This document shows, piece after piece, positions 34,396-43,878 of a stretch of 64,000 bases of DNA; position 1 is the stretch's first letter, and every line of letters begins with the position of its first letter. Location of the stretch: NCBI GenBank assembly GCA_024401295.1, contig JAKSLG010000003.1:62001-126000 (forward strand), in the 5' to 3' direction. Source of the stretch: Bacteroidales bacterium (GTDB lineage: Bacteria > Bacteroidota > Bacteroidia > Bacteroidales > Marinilabiliaceae). Under the pieces are notes generated by a model that was not told the DNA's origin, searched no databases, and worked only from the letters and a program-made list of their open reading frames with translations. The position numbers were made by a program, and so were the translations under genes.

Positions 34396-34428
34396 AAAAA
34401 AAAGACTGCCGTAAAATCACGACAGTCT
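34396..34428 (-). terminator. Terminator of the infA-rplQ operon
   Basis: On the minus strand AGACTG (34423-34428) and CAGTCT (34403-34408), with further pairs inside (CG/CG), are followed by eight T. It lies 30 bases after the rplQ stop, facing the helicase terminator. Confidence 0.8.
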
Positions 34429-34457
34429 CAGCTTATGAAAAAAGTCTTTAAGACTAA

Positions 34458-34937
34458 TTATTCAGCCTTTGGAGCTTCCTCTGCAGCCTCAGCCTTTTTC
34501 TTGCTGCTGCGGCGAGTACGCTTCTTCTCTGTTGCCTCAGCCTTAGGAGTTGAAAGCATGTTTGCATTGTAATCTACAAGCTCAATGTAGCAAATATCTG
34601 CTGCATCACCAACACGCTGACCAAGCTTCAAGATACGAGTGTAACCACCATTACGGTTAGCAACCTTGCCGCTAATCTCTGTGAAGAGTTCCTTAACTGC
34701 TGCATTATTCTGCAAGTAGCTGAATACCAAACGCTGTGCATTGCGCTGATCATCAACAGTCTGCAAATTCTTAGTCTTTGTGATAAGAGGCTCAACATAT
34801 GAACGCAAAGCCTTTGCCTTAGCCAAAGTTGTCTTGATACGCTTATGCTGTATCAAAGAAATAGCCAAGTTTGCCAACAAAGCCTTACGGTGAGCGCTTG
34901 TACGACCAAGATGATTGAAATTCTTATTATGTCTCAT
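34458..34937 (-). CDS. rplQ: 50S ribosomal protein bL17 with extended tail
   Basis: A 159-residue protein. The bL17 core is about 1-118 ([18 protein letters not shown] onward), near the exit tunnel of the large subunit. The last 40 residues are an Ala/Glu/Lys-rich tail, as in other Bacteroidetes. It is the last gene of the operon, 6 bases after rpoA. Confidence 0.97.
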   Translation of the reverse strand: MRHNKNFNHLGRTSAHRKALLANLAISLIQHKRIKTTLAKAKALRSYVEPLITKTKNLQTVDDQRNAQRLVFSYLQNNAAVKELFTEISGKVANRNGGYTRILKLGQRVGDAADICYIELVDYNANMLSTPKAEATEKKRTRRSSKKKAEAAEEAPKAE

Positions 34938-34943
34938 CGTAAA

Positions 34944-35936
34944 TTATTCTTTATCAAGTTTATACTTCGTGGTATCCATACCGAACTGCAAGCCCAAAGT
35001 CTCCAACAGATCATCAAGTTCTGTCAAAGATTTCTTACCGAAATTACGGAACTTAAGCAAATCGTTTCTATGGAAACGTACCAATTCGCCAAGTGTCTCT
35101 ACATCGGCAGCCTTCAAGCAGTTAAGCGCACGAACAGAAAGGTCCATGTCAACCAAACGCGTTTTGAGCAACTGACGCATCTTCAAGATCTCCTCGTCAA
35201 ACTCCTCTGCAGTACCCTTATCGTTGTCCTCCATTGTTATCTTCTCGTCAGAGAAAAGCATGAAGTGATAAATGAGAATCTTAGCAGCCTCTTTGAGAGC
35301 ATCTTTTGGATGGATTGAACCATTGGTTGAAATCTCCATGATAAGCTTCTCATAGTCAGTCTGCTGCTCAACTCGGAAATTCTCGATTGAGTACTTAACG
35401 TTGCGGATAGGAGTATGAATAGAATCTATCGCGATAACACCAAGTTCATCGTCCGCAGGAACATTCTCTTCGCTAGGAACATAACCTCTACCCTTATTGA
35501 TTGTGAAAGTCATATCGAAATTCACATCTGGATTGAGATTGCAGATAACGAGCTCTGGGTTCAACACTTCAAATGAGTGCATGAACTTGTTGAAGTCACC
35601 TGCAGTAATCTGCTCCTGACCAGTGATGTGGATAGTCACCTTCTCATTCTCAGTGCCGGCAACGATCTGCTTGAGGCAAACCTGCTTGAGGTTAAGAATA
35701 ATCTGAGTCACATCATCAACAACACCTGGAATTGTTGCGAATTCATGTTCTACGCCATCTATTTTGATAGACGTAATAGCGTAGCCCTCAAGGGATGAAA
35801 TAAGTATTCTTCTTAAGGCATTTCCAATTGTGATACCATATCCTGGCTCAAGAGGGCGGAATTCGAAACGACCGAACTTCTCATCACTCTCAAGCATTAT
35901 AACCTTATCTGGTTTTTGGAAAGCTAATATTGCCAT
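34944..35936 (-). CDS. rpoA: DNA-directed RNA polymerase subunit alpha
   Basis: A 330-residue subunit. The N-terminal assembly domain has [20 protein letters not shown]. The C-terminal domain (about 255-320) holds the DNA- and activator-binding helices ([20 protein letters not shown] and [18 protein letters not shown]). It lies between rpsD and rplQ, as usual in the alpha operon. Confidence 0.98.
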   Translation of the reverse strand: MAILAFQKPDKVIMLESDEKFGRFEFRPLEPGYGITIGNALRRILISSLEGYAITSIKIDGVEHEFATIPGVVDDVTQIILNLKQVCLKQIVAGTENEKVTIHITGQEQITAGDFNKFMHSFEVLNPELVICNLNPDVNFDMTFTINKGRGYVPSEENVPADDELGVIAIDSIHTPIRNVKYSIENFRVEQQTDYEKLIMEISTNGSIHPKDALKEAAKILIYHFMLFSDEKITMEDNDKGTAEEFDEEILKMRQLLKTRLVDMDLSVRALNCLKAADVETLGELVRFHRNDLLKFRNFGKKSLTELDDLLETLGLQFGMDTTKYKLDKE

Positions 35937-35945
35937 AAGAATTAA

Positions 35946-36551
35946 TTATTTAGAATACAAATCGACGATTAATTGCTCCTGGAACTGCTCTGGGATGTCA
36001 GATCTCTCAGGCATGTTCAAGAACTTACCTGACATAGTGTTCTTGTCCCACTCAAGCCATGAATACTTCGATGAAGAATTTGAAGCAAGTGAGTTAGCGA
36101 TCACCTCGAGCGACTTTGATTTCTCACGTACGCCGATAACCTGACCAGCCTTAACTCTGTATGAAGGGATGTTCACAACATCACCGTCAACTACGATGTG
36201 GCAGTGACCAACGAGCTGACGAGCAGCTGCACGTGTTGGAGCGATTCCCATTCTATATACTACGTTGTCCAAACGGCTCTCGAGAAGGCTCAAAAGAACC
36301 TCACCTGTTACGCCCTTCATACGCTTAGCATCAGCATAAACGCGACGGAACTGACGTTCGAGAACGCCATAAGTGTACTTTACCTTCTGCTTCTCATTGA
36401 GCTGAGAACCATATTCGCTTGTTTTCTTGCGACGGTTCTGACCATGCTGTCCTGGAGGATAATTTCTCTTCTCGAAGACCTTGTCAGATCCAAAAATTGC
36501 CTCGCCAAAACGACGAGCAATACGTGTCTTAGGACCAGTGTATCTAGCCAT
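35946..36551 (-). CDS. rpsD: 30S ribosomal protein uS4
   Basis: A 201-residue protein with the S4 RNA-binding domain ([13 protein letters not shown] onward) and the typical N-terminal region ([16 protein letters not shown]). It binds the five-way junction of 16S rRNA and is often the autogenous regulator of this operon; I did not look for a pseudoknot site. The 145-base gap to rpsK is unusually wide for this operon and is AT-rich with no evident gene. Confidence 0.98.
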   Translation of the reverse strand: MARYTGPKTRIARRFGEAIFGSDKVFEKRNYPPGQHGQNRRKKTSEYGSQLNEKQKVKYTYGVLERQFRRVYADAKRMKGVTGEVLLSLLESRLDNVVYRMGIAPTRAAARQLVGHCHIVVDGDVVNIPSYRVKAGQVIGVREKSKSLEVIANSLASNSSSKYSWLEWDKNTMSGKFLNMPERSDIPEQFQEQLIVDLYSK

Positions 36552-36696
36552 TTCTGTTAATTTTTGACTTTTAATTTTGATCTAAATGATGAATATGGCA
36601 GCCGATAAGATTATAAGTTAGAAATCATATAACCAATCATTATTCAAAATCCAAATCAAAAATCGTTATAACTAGTTGATTAATAAATACGATAAA

Positions 36697-37086
36697 TTAG
36701 CAACGGCGACGCTTTGGAGGACGGCAGCCATTGTGTGGCAGTGGAGTAACGTCTACGATTTCTGTTACTTCAATACCTGCTGCGTGAATAGCACGGATAG
36801 CCGATTCACGACCATTACCCGGACCCTTAACGTATGCCTTCACCTTGCGCAAACCAAGATCGTAAGCGACCTTAGCGCAGTCTGTTGCAGCCATCTGAGC
36901 TGCATAAGGTGTGTTCTTCTTTGAACCCTTGAAGTTCATCTTACCTGCACTCGACCATGAGATAGCCTGACCTTCTACATTAGTCAAAGTGATAATGATA
37001 TTATTGAAAGAAGAGTGGATGTGAGCCTGACCGACAGCCTCAACCTTAACTACTCTCTTCTTCAAATTGCCTGCTTTCTTAGCCAT
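36697..37086 (-). CDS. rpsK: 30S ribosomal protein uS11
   Basis: A 129-residue protein with the uS11 core ([19 protein letters not shown], then [19 protein letters not shown] and the basic end [10 protein letters not shown]). It lies 12 bases after rpsM. Confidence 0.98.
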   Translation of the reverse strand: MAKKAGNLKKRVVKVEAVGQAHIHSSFNNIIITLTNVEGQAISWSSAGKMNFKGSKKNTPYAAQMAATDCAKVAYDLGLRKVKAYVKGPGNGRESAIRAIHAAGIEVTEIVDVTPLPHNGCRPPKRRRC

Positions 37087-37098
37087 AGTTCAATTCAA

Positions 37099-37476
37099 TT
37101 ATTTAGTAGCCTTTTTCTTGTTTGCAACTGTCTTCTTCTTACCCTTACGAGTACGTGCGTTGTTCTTAGTCGACTGACCACGAACTGGCAAACCAAGACG
37201 GTGACGAATACCTCTGTAGCAACCGATATCCATCAAACGCTTGATGTTCATCTGGATTTCAGAACGCAATTCGCCTTCTACCTTATAATTTGCATTAATA
37301 ATCTCACGGACTGCCTGGATTTGGGCATCAGTCCAATCTTTCACCTTTACACTACGATCAACTCCGGCCTTCTCGAGGATATCAACAGCTATGTTCCGAC
37401 CGATACCGTAGATGTAAGTCAACGCGATTTCGCCAATCTTGTTAGATGGCACATCGACACCAGCAATTCTTGCCAT
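37099..37476 (-). CDS. rpsM: 30S ribosomal protein uS13
   Basis: A 125-residue protein with the uS13 core ([20 protein letters not shown], then [23 protein letters not shown] motif [11 protein letters not shown]). The Lys-rich C-terminal tail reaches toward the tRNA sites. Confidence 0.98.
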   Translation of the reverse strand: MARIAGVDVPSNKIGEIALTYIYGIGRNIAVDILEKAGVDRSVKVKDWTDAQIQAVREIINANYKVEGELRSEIQMNIKRLMDIGCYRGIRHRLGLPVRGQSTKNNARTRKGKKKTVANKKKATK

Positions 37477-37506
37477 AACTTTACTTTAAAACTTTAAATT
37501 TTTAAG

Positions 37507-37623
37507 TTAACCCTGACGCTGCTTGAGCTTTGGGTTCTTCTTACAAATAACATACAAGCGACCTTTACGACTAACTACCTTGCAGTCGGCGCTTCTTTTC
37601 TTAATAGATGCTCTAACTTTCAT
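37507..37623 (-). CDS. rpmJ: 50S ribosomal protein bL36
   Basis: A 38-residue gene between infA and rpsM. The product starts [17 protein letters not shown] and has the bL36 zinc-ribbon remnants (Cys14 and Cys27, with the other zinc positions replaced), ending [10 protein letters not shown]. The start is ATG on the minus strand at 37623 and the stop is TAA at 37507-37509. It is 7 bases after the infA stop. Confidence 0.96.
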   Translation of the reverse strand: MKVRASIKKRSADCKVVSRKGRLYVICKKNPKLKQRQG

Positions 37624-37630
37624 CTTATTA

Positions 37631-37849
37631 TTATTTATAGCGATAAGAAATTCTTCCCTTAGTAAGATCATAAGGAGAAATCTCGACCTTTACCTTGTCA
37701 CCTGGCAAAATCTTGATATAATTCATTCGCATCTTGCCCGATATGTGAGCTGTAATGACAAGACCATTCTCAAGCTCTACTCTAAACATCGCGTTTGAGA
37801 GAGCCTCTTTGATCGTTCCGTCCTGTTCTATCGACGATTGCTTTGGCAT
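37631..37849 (-). CDS. infA: Translation initiation factor IF-1
   Basis: A 72-residue OB-fold protein ([17 protein letters not shown], then [20 protein letters not shown]) that occupies the A site during initiation. It is the first gene of the infA-rpmJ-rpsM-rpsK-rpsD-rpoA-rplQ transcript. secY and map, often just upstream in other phyla, are not within the window on this side. Confidence 0.97.
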   Translation of the reverse strand: MPKQSSIEQDGTIKEALSNAMFRVELENGLVITAHISGKMRMNYIKILPGDKVKVEISPYDLTKGRISYRYK

Positions 37850-37898
37850 AAAAGTGTTTTAGATAAGTCTATTTACTATTTCTCATTATAACCGGCTG

Positions 37899-37929
37899 CA
37901 AAGTTAGAACAAAACGAAAAACTGACAAT
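37899..37929 (-). promoter_or_regulatory. Promoter of the infA-rplQ operon
   Basis: On the minus strand ATTG (37926-37929), 19 bases, then TAACTTTG (37899-37906). The spacing is right, the -33 box one base off. It is about 50 bases before the infA ATG. The rest of the 37850-38139 gap shows only the terminator at its far end. Confidence 0.7.
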
Positions 37930-38075
37930 GCAATTCAATAATTAAATATTGTTAAATAATACTATTTCGAAACGTTACACATATCTATTTTGTCTATCAA
38001 ACAACAGTAATGCGCATATCAATACAATTATTTAACAATACACAATCTTGTGTTATTTATTATTGCTTTAATAGT

Positions 38076-38110
38076 AAGAGACCTTTCCCGTTTATCAAGA
38101 AAGGTCTCTT
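38076..38110 (-). terminator. Terminator-like hairpin at the end of the RND operon
   Basis: A perfect 12-bp stem (38076-38087 AAGAGACCTTTC with 38099-38110). The T-run after it on the minus strand is poor, so termination may be weak. It lies 30 bases after the stop of the P-II-like gene. Confidence 0.7.
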
Positions 38111-38139
38111 GTCTCACAAATTGTTGTCTATTGCATTAA

Positions 38140-38433
38140 TCAATACATCTGTTCGATATTCCAAACAAATGCACGAATACCGTTTGCTTTGTTGACGTTG
38201 TCGAGTTTTTCGACAAACTTCATGATTAGTGGAACCATCTCATCCTCAACGATTGTCAAGATAGATGAATTCATCTCAGGCCAAGCATGAGAGCCGAGAC
38301 GTGGCTCACCACCATTCGTGCCCTGTCCATAGGTCAGTGGAAACTGAGTATAACCAGTTATTCTCAACTGCTCAAAGAGGAATCTGACACGATCGGTCAA
38401 TGCTTGATTGTATGATAAGAATACCGCTTTCAT
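38140..38433 (-). CDS. Small P-II-like protein linked to RND transporters (PG0541-like)
   Basis: A 97-residue protein with a ferredoxin-like, P-II-type pattern. Strand KAVFLSYN is followed by helix DRVRFLFEQL and a loop with GQGTNGGEPRLGSHAWPE where P-II proteins have the T-loop, then a second strand/helix unit SSILTIVEDEMVPLIMKFVE and IRAFVWNIEQMY. I recognise it as the kind of small protein encoded after RND pumps in Bacteroidales, including Porphyromonas gingivalis PG0541, but that is from memory. Ligand and partner are unknown. It lies 65 bases after the RND gene, across a strong hairpin. Confidence 0.7.
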   Translation of the reverse strand: MKAVFLSYNQALTDRVRFLFEQLRITGYTQFPLTYGQGTNGGEPRLGSHAWPEMNSSILTIVEDEMVPLIMKFVEKLDNVNKANGIRAFVWNIEQMY

Positions 38434-38445
38434 TGTTTTGCTTAT

Positions 38446-38502
38446 TTAATTCCTAATCCCCAACCTTATATATAAGGTCAGGGATTAAGACTTAGGAATT
38501 AA
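38446..38502 (-). other. Long intercistronic hairpin after the RND pump gene
   Basis: Nested inverted repeats: TTAATTCCTAA (38446-38456) with TTAGGAATTAA (38492-38502), TAATCCC (38454-38460) with GGGATTA (38481-38487), and an inner ACCTTATA/TATAAGGT (38463-38478). The right arm overlaps the stop codon of the RND gene. No T-run follows, so it looks like an mRNA-processing or stability element between the RND and P-II-like genes rather than a terminator. Confidence 0.7.
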
Positions 38503-41500
38503 TTTTTATTCTTTTTGCATTCTGGGAGATCGCGTTCTGGATCGAAATCGCCCATAAACTTATATGATGCCTTCTCTGCAACATCTTTCTTTCTGTTACC
38601 ACGCTTGTTTGTCGCTGCGTATGTTGCAGGGACGATAAGCATTGTAATAATTGTAGAGAATATCATACCACCAATAACGGAGATACCCATTGGTCGCCAT
38701 GTTTCAGCACCCTCACTATGGTCAATTGCCATTGGGAGCATACCGAGCATAGTCGTGAACGATGTCATCAACACAGGACGGAGACGGCTACGGCAAGACA
38801 AGGCAATAGCCTCTGTCAATTCATAGCCTCGCTCACGCATGAGGTTGATATAGTCGATGAGCACAATACCATTCTTTGTCACGATACCGATGAGCATTAC
38901 GGCACCGAGGGCTGCTACTACAGAGAGTGTCGAACCGGTCAAAAGCAATGCGAGGATTACACCTGTGAATGCGAATGGAATGGCAAGCATGATGATGAAT
39001 GGCGAAAGGAAAGACTCGAATTCGGCAGCCATTACGATATATACGAGAAGCAATGCAAGAGCCATGAGGAGGAGCAAAGCCTTAAACGAGTCTTGCTGAT
39101 CCTCGTATGTACCACCGACATACGTTGTAACGGCTTCCGGAGCCTGCATTGTGTCAAGCAAAGCCTGAGCCTCTTCTGCAATATCACCAAGTGCATAGCC
39201 ATCGGCAGGAGTGATACTTACCTTGAGGTAACGCTGCTTACTCTTTCGCTCGATTGATGGAGGAGTAAAGCCTTCGCGGATCTCACCAAGCTCTTTAGCA
39301 CGAACGTCGCGACCATAGCCGTCTGTGATGATGAAGTTTTCAACGTCTGTTACAGTTGAACGGAACTTCTCTTCGAGACGAACGATGATATCGTATTCCT
39401 CACCTTCTTCCTTAAACTTACTTTGACGTGCACCATAGACCTTATTACGCAATGCCATACCGACACCCGATGTTGTAAGTCCATGACGAGCTAGCTTCTC
39501 GGAATCGAGGTAAATCTGAAGTTCGGCCTTGTCATCACCACGGCTGACAAGAATATCTTCAGCACCTTCAATTTCTTTCAAGCGGCGAGCAACTTCAAGT
39601 GCAAAATTTGTAGTTGTCTGGAAGTCATGACCAATGATTTCAACGTCAACACTGTTACCCGTCGCGCCCTGACTACCTGTAGATACGGTATATTCGAGTA
39701 CCTCAGGAATATTCTTCAACATCTTACGTACCTCATCGGCAACCTTGAAGACTGAGCGATCACGGTCCTTAACATCTACCAAACGGCCACGCATGTTAAA
39801 TACGTTATTACCCGTTGTATTCATCATTGATGCGAATGATGCTGTTTCCTCTGAACCGTAAGAGACCGAGAGAATCTTAAGTTCAGGAACCGCTTCACGA
39901 ATCATTGAATCCACCTTGAGTGCAATCTCACGAGTGATTTCAACACGTTGACCCTGCTGCATCTTTGCATAGACATTAAACGTGTTCATATCGTTCTGTG
40001 GGAAGAATTCTGTTGACACAAGCTTCATGAGCAACAATGACGCACCAAAGAGAAGTGTCATGACGAGAATTGTCATCTTCTTGCGAACGAGCACCCATCT
40101 GATAACTCTTTCGTACCATGCATCAAGTTTGTCAAACGTATGGTTACTCCATGCATAGAAGCTGAATTTGCCATCCTTTTCTTCCTCTGCTACACTTCTG
40201 TTCTTCAAGAATTTAGAGCACAACATCGGTGTAAATGATATGGCTGTCAAAGTAGAAGTTGACACACATATACATATAATCCAACCAAGTGGCTTGAAGA
40301 AGATACCCATGATACCTGGAATGAGTGTCAATGGGAAGAATACTGCAATTGTAACGAGGGTAGTTACGATTACGGATGTCCAAACCTCGTTCGTACCATA
40401 TTTTGCAGCTTCCTTTGGACGAGATCCACGCTCAACATGCTTCGTAATGTTTTCCAAAACCACGATGGCATCGTCCACCACCATACCAATCGCAATTGAG
40501 AGAGACATGAGGGTGATTGTGTTGAGCGAACCGTCAACAACAACGAGATAGATGAATGCTACGATGAGGGAAATAGGAATTGTCATACCAATGATGAATG
40601 TTGAGCGCCATCTTCCGAGGAAAATGAACACGACAACAACCACCGAAAGAAGCGCGTATGCAAGAGTGCTCTCAAGGTTTCTGATAGCCTTTACGATAAA
40701 GTCTGAAGAGTCATTGATAACCTCAAACTTAATATCTGTCGGAAGTTCTTTCTTTGCCTGCTCTATGACTTCTTTAGCTTCACCCGCAACGGCCACGGCA
40801 TTGGCATCAGACTGCTTAGTCACGAGCAAGATACCACCTTTGCCACGCTGTACTTTCTGTTCGAGCGTAATATCACGCAATGTATCACGTACATTTGCGA
40901 TATCCTTTATCTTTACAGTTTTGCCGCCAGCCAATGAAAGTGAGATATTCTTGATTTGCTCCGACTCATCAAATTCGCCTTCAATACGAAGTGAATATTC
41001 ATCGATTCCGACCTTCACGCTACCAGCCGACACGTCCATGTTTTCTGCAAGGATCTTACCGCTGATTGTTTCGATAGACAATCCGTATGCATCAAGTTTG
41101 TTAGGATCAAGATCGATATATACGACACGTTCAGGCAAACCTGCAACAGAAGCTGATGCAACACCATCCACACGGTTAAGGCTCATAACGACTTTATCAT
41201 CAAGGATCTTATAAAGACCGCCAAATGACTGTTCTGCCGTAACTGCATATACAAGGATAGGCATCATGCTTGTTGACATACGCATGATCGTTGGACGATC
41301 CACGTTGTCTGGCAAAGTACGCATTGACTTATCAACAGCATCACGCACATCGTTAGATGCATTGTCAAGATTGATACCCCATTCGAACTCAAGAGTGATA
41401 ACCGAAAGGTTGTCGTATGACGTTGAAGTCATCTCCTTAAGGTCATCGACAGAGTTGAGTTGGTTTTCCAACTGCTTTGTAATATTCTGTTCGATATCTG

Positions 41501-41669
41501 TTGCGTTGGCACCCGGATATGTCGTCATCACAGTGATGTATGGCGGGTCCATCTTCGGGTACTGATCAACAGGCAGCGTTACGTATGAAGCGATACCAAT
41601 AACGACAACCGCGAGGAATATCATTAAGGTTGATATTGGCTTCTCTACTGCACTTGAAAATATACTCAT
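38499..41669 (-). CDS. RND-family efflux pump inner-membrane permease (AcrB/HAE1-like)
   Basis: A 1056-residue proton-driven exporter with the usual layout of 12 transmembrane helices and two large periplasmic loops. N-terminal features are PISTLMIFLAVVVIGIASY and the conserved VDQYPKMDPPYITV. TM4 carries the proton-relay pair in SIAIGMVVDDAIVVLENI, and C-terminal TM9-12 show LGAVMLIGIVTKNGIVLIDY and MTMLGMLPMA-type motifs. The length matches HAE1 pumps of drugs and detergents. It lies 42 bases after the membrane fusion gene and shares its operon. Confidence 0.96.
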   Translation of the reverse strand: MSIFSSAVEKPISTLMIFLAVVVIGIASYVTLPVDQYPKMDPPYITVMTTYPGANATDIEQNITKQLENQLNSVDDLKEMTSTSYDNLSVITLEFEWGINLDNASNDVRDAVDKSMRTLPDNVDRPTIMRMSTSMMPILVYAVTAEQSFGGLYKILDDKVVMSLNRVDGVASASVAGLPERVVYIDLDPNKLDAYGLSIETISGKILAENMDVSAGSVKVGIDEYSLRIEGEFDESEQIKNISLSLAGGKTVKIKDIANVRDTLRDITLEQKVQRGKGGILLVTKQSDANAVAVAGEAKEVIEQAKKELPTDIKFEVINDSSDFIVKAIRNLESTLAYALLSVVVVVFIFLGRWRSTFIIGMTIPISLIVAFIYLVVVDGSLNTITLMSLSIAIGMVVDDAIVVLENITKHVERGSRPKEAAKYGTNEVWTSVIVTTLVTIAVFFPLTLIPGIMGIFFKPLGWIICICVSTSTLTAISFTPMLCSKFLKNRSVAEEEKDGKFSFYAWSNHTFDKLDAWYERVIRWVLVRKKMTILVMTLLFGASLLLMKLVSTEFFPQNDMNTFNVYAKMQQGQRVEITREIALKVDSMIREAVPELKILSVSYGSEETASFASMMNTTGNNVFNMRGRLVDVKDRDRSVFKVADEVRKMLKNIPEVLEYTVSTGSQGATGNSVDVEIIGHDFQTTTNFALEVARRLKEIEGAEDILVSRGDDKAELQIYLDSEKLARHGLTTSGVGMALRNKVYGARQSKFKEEGEEYDIIVRLEEKFRSTVTDVENFIITDGYGRDVRAKELGEIREGFTPPSIERKSKQRYLKVSITPADGYALGDIAEEAQALLDTMQAPEAVTTYVGGTYEDQQDSFKALLLLMALALLLVYIVMAAEFESFLSPFIIMLAIPFAFTGVILALLLTGSTLSVVAALGAVMLIGIVTKNGIVLIDYINLMRERGYELTEAIALSCRSRLRPVLMTSFTTMLGMLPMAIDHSEGAETWRPMGISVIGGMIFSTIITMLIVPATYAATNKRGNRKKDVAEKASYKFMGDFDPERDLPECKKNKN

Positions 41670-41711
41670 AACTATCTATTTTGTATAATTCGTAAGTTTC
41701 CTGTTACCTTA

Positions 41712-42752
41712 TTAGTCTTCAACAACCAACACTTCGGTTCCATCAACAAGACGAGCCTGACCTGCACTTACGAGAAGGTCGCCATCACGAAGTTCGTTGT
41801 CAAGAGCCTGGACCTCAACCTTGTCCTCGTAACGGTTTACAACCTTTACAGAAACGCGGACAGCCTTGCCGTCACGAATCACGAACAAATAGCGGTCATT
41901 AGAACCTTGAACCTTCAATACTGAGATTGACTGAATAACCTGAGCCTCAGCCTTACCTACGTTGATTTTGATAGTACCATACATACCTGGCTTCAAGGCT
42001 TCGTCCTTATTATCGAACAAGAGTTCGCACTTAAAAGTACGACTTGAAGGATCAACTGAAGGATATACGATATTGACCTTACCTTCGAATACGCGACCTT
42101 TGTAAACCTCGCTTTCGAGAGCAACTGTCATACCTTTCTTAATCTCTGTATAATAGTTCTCTGCGATGCTAACATACGCCTTCATTGGGTTGATTTGCTC
42201 AATAGAGAGGATGGAAGGCTTTGATGCACCACCGAAAGCGCCACCAGAATAGAGCTCACCATCTTCCATGAACTTACCTGTTACAACGCCATTGAAAGGA
42301 GCAACGAGACGAGTGTTTTCCTTAAGGTTAGCAAGCGCTGTCTTAGCAATCTCATACTGAGTTACTGCTGCATCGTAGTTCTGCTGTGAGATGCTACCTG
42401 TTTCCATAAGTCTCATCGCACGATTGTACTCAAGTTCAATGTTCTTGAACTGGAGTTCCTGCTGAGTGAAATTTGTTGCGTCCATCTCAACAAGGAGCTG
42501 TCCCTTGCTGACGCGATCGCCAACTTCAACATAGATCTTCTTGATTCGTGTACCGGCCAATGTAGGAGCGAAGAAAACCTGCTCGTTAGCTTCAAGGTTT
42601 GCAGAATATGACAAGGTTCTCTCCACAGTCGATGTCTTGATTGGAGTCACCCTAACAGGTATTCTACTGTCTGCTTTTTCCGTCACATCTGTTTTACCAC
42701 AGGCAACAAGTGCCATGATTGCAATTGACGAAAGAAATACTCTTTTATTCAT
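41712..42752 (-). CDS. RND efflux membrane fusion lipoprotein (HlyD/AcrA family)
   Basis: A 346-residue periplasmic adaptor. The lipobox MALVACGK makes Cys18 the lipid anchor. A barrel-sandwich (lipoyl-like) half starts LEANEQVFFAPTLAG, followed by a short coiled-coil hairpin (about 105-145), the second lipoyl half TRLVAPFNGVVTGK, and beta-barrel and membrane-proximal domains ending TEVLVVED. It connects the RND pump to the TolC-like channel encoded in the same operon. Confidence 0.94.
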   Translation of the reverse strand: MNKRVFLSSIAIMALVACGKTDVTEKADSRIPVRVTPIKTSTVERTLSYSANLEANEQVFFAPTLAGTRIKKIYVEVGDRVSKGQLLVEMDATNFTQQELQFKNIELEYNRAMRLMETGSISQQNYDAAVTQYEIAKTALANLKENTRLVAPFNGVVTGKFMEDGELYSGGAFGGASKPSILSIEQINPMKAYVSIAENYYTEIKKGMTVALESEVYKGRVFEGKVNIVYPSVDPSSRTFKCELLFDNKDEALKPGMYGTIKINVGKAEAQVIQSISVLKVQGSNDRYLFVIRDGKAVRVSVKVVNRYEDKVEVQALDNELRDGDLLVSAGQARLVDGTEVLVVED

Positions 42753-42763
42753 TATATTGTTGT

Positions 42764-43861
42764 TTAATTATTTCTATTATTAGTTCTATACTTATCTCGA
42801 TAATCCTGAGGCGTACAATTGAACTTGCGTACAAATGCATCGCTGAAATTATTGTAGAAGCCGAAACCGGACTTGCTTGCAATATCAATAACGGCCTCAC
42901 GACTCTCTATCAACAAGTTGACTGCACACTTAAGACGCAATTCATTGATGTATGCGTGGAATGTCGTGCCTTTGCTTGCAAAATACTGCGAAAGCATCGT
43001 CTTGCTGCAATTGAGTTCCGAAACAACATGATTCGTATTAACATCAAACTGAGTATACAAACGCTTTGTACGCATGAGTTCCTCAAGTCTTTGACCAATG
43101 AGGAAGACCTCTGGATCTACTGGCCCGACTTCGTTATTTTGATTCTTTTTGAAAACGCTCACATTAGATGACAAATCGCCAATTTCTTTTGACTCCTTCT
43201 GAAGAACGACTCGACGACATAGCGAAATCCATATTGCAACTATGAACACGCGATATATGGTCTTGGCAATCATTGTTCCAATAATGGTTGAAAGCGACCA
43301 TATAAGAAGAGCAACAACAAGCAATATCAGGATATTAACAAGCCAATGCAGCTCACGGCCCTCGAAATCCGAATAAGTCTGTTTCAACACTGTATTGTAA
43401 CGCTTCATATCGTATGACGTCATTATCGCCCAACAAACTGCTGCAAAAATCGCAACGCCCATACCTATCGGCTTAATCAGTTCGTAGCCGGTTACAAAAT
43501 GGAGTGCCGAAATGATTATGAAAGGCGAATAAACCATCAAAATCAGTTTTGGCGACAGGATTGTATGACGAGTCAACATCATTTCAATAATGGCCAACGG
43601 TGCAATACAAATCATGTCAAGCATTATGGCGCCAGTCGAAAAATACACTTCGTCACTAACTCCTTGAATATCGGTAATCATTCGATAAATGAGTGTCAGC
43701 GCATGTGTCAACATAGCAATACCTGTCATGGCCAGAAGATGCTTCTGCCATCTCGACTTCTTCCCTACGTTTATGTAGGATAGCAAAAGAACGCCAAGAG
43801 TCACAGTAGCACCAAACGTACTACCTTTGACAAATATGCTGATGTATTCCAAAGCCGTCAT
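42764..43861 (-). CDS. Membrane-anchored AraC-family regulator
   Basis: A 365-residue protein with about six or seven transmembrane helices in residues 1-205 (for example GATVTLGVLLLSYI, LDMICIAPLAIIEMML, LVNILILLVVALLIWSLS). A linker and a C-terminal AraC-type double helix-turn-helix follow (about 265-360: CSKTMLSQYFASKGTTFHAYI, then GFGFYNNFSDAFVRKFNCTP). Such proteins may sense membrane or periplasmic ligands directly, though this is an inference. It lies inside the efflux operon between tolC and the fusion-protein gene, 11 bases before the latter, and is read from the same message as tetR. Confidence 0.9.
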   Translation of the reverse strand: MTALEYISIFVKGSTFGATVTLGVLLLSYINVGKKSRWQKHLLAMTGIAMLTHALTLIYRMITDIQGVSDEVYFSTGAIMLDMICIAPLAIIEMMLTRHTILSPKLILMVYSPFIIISALHFVTGYELIKPIGMGVAIFAAVCWAIMTSYDMKRYNTVLKQTYSDFEGRELHWLVNILILLVVALLIWSLSTIIGTMIAKTIYRVFIVAIWISLCRRVVLQKESKEIGDLSSNVSVFKKNQNNEVGPVDPEVFLIGQRLEELMRTKRLYTQFDVNTNHVVSELNCSKTMLSQYFASKGTTFHAYINELRLKCAVNLLIESREAVIDIASKSGFGFYNNFSDAFVRKFNCTPQDYRDKYRTNNRNN

Positions 43862-43878
43862 TATCGAATTGATTTTTA

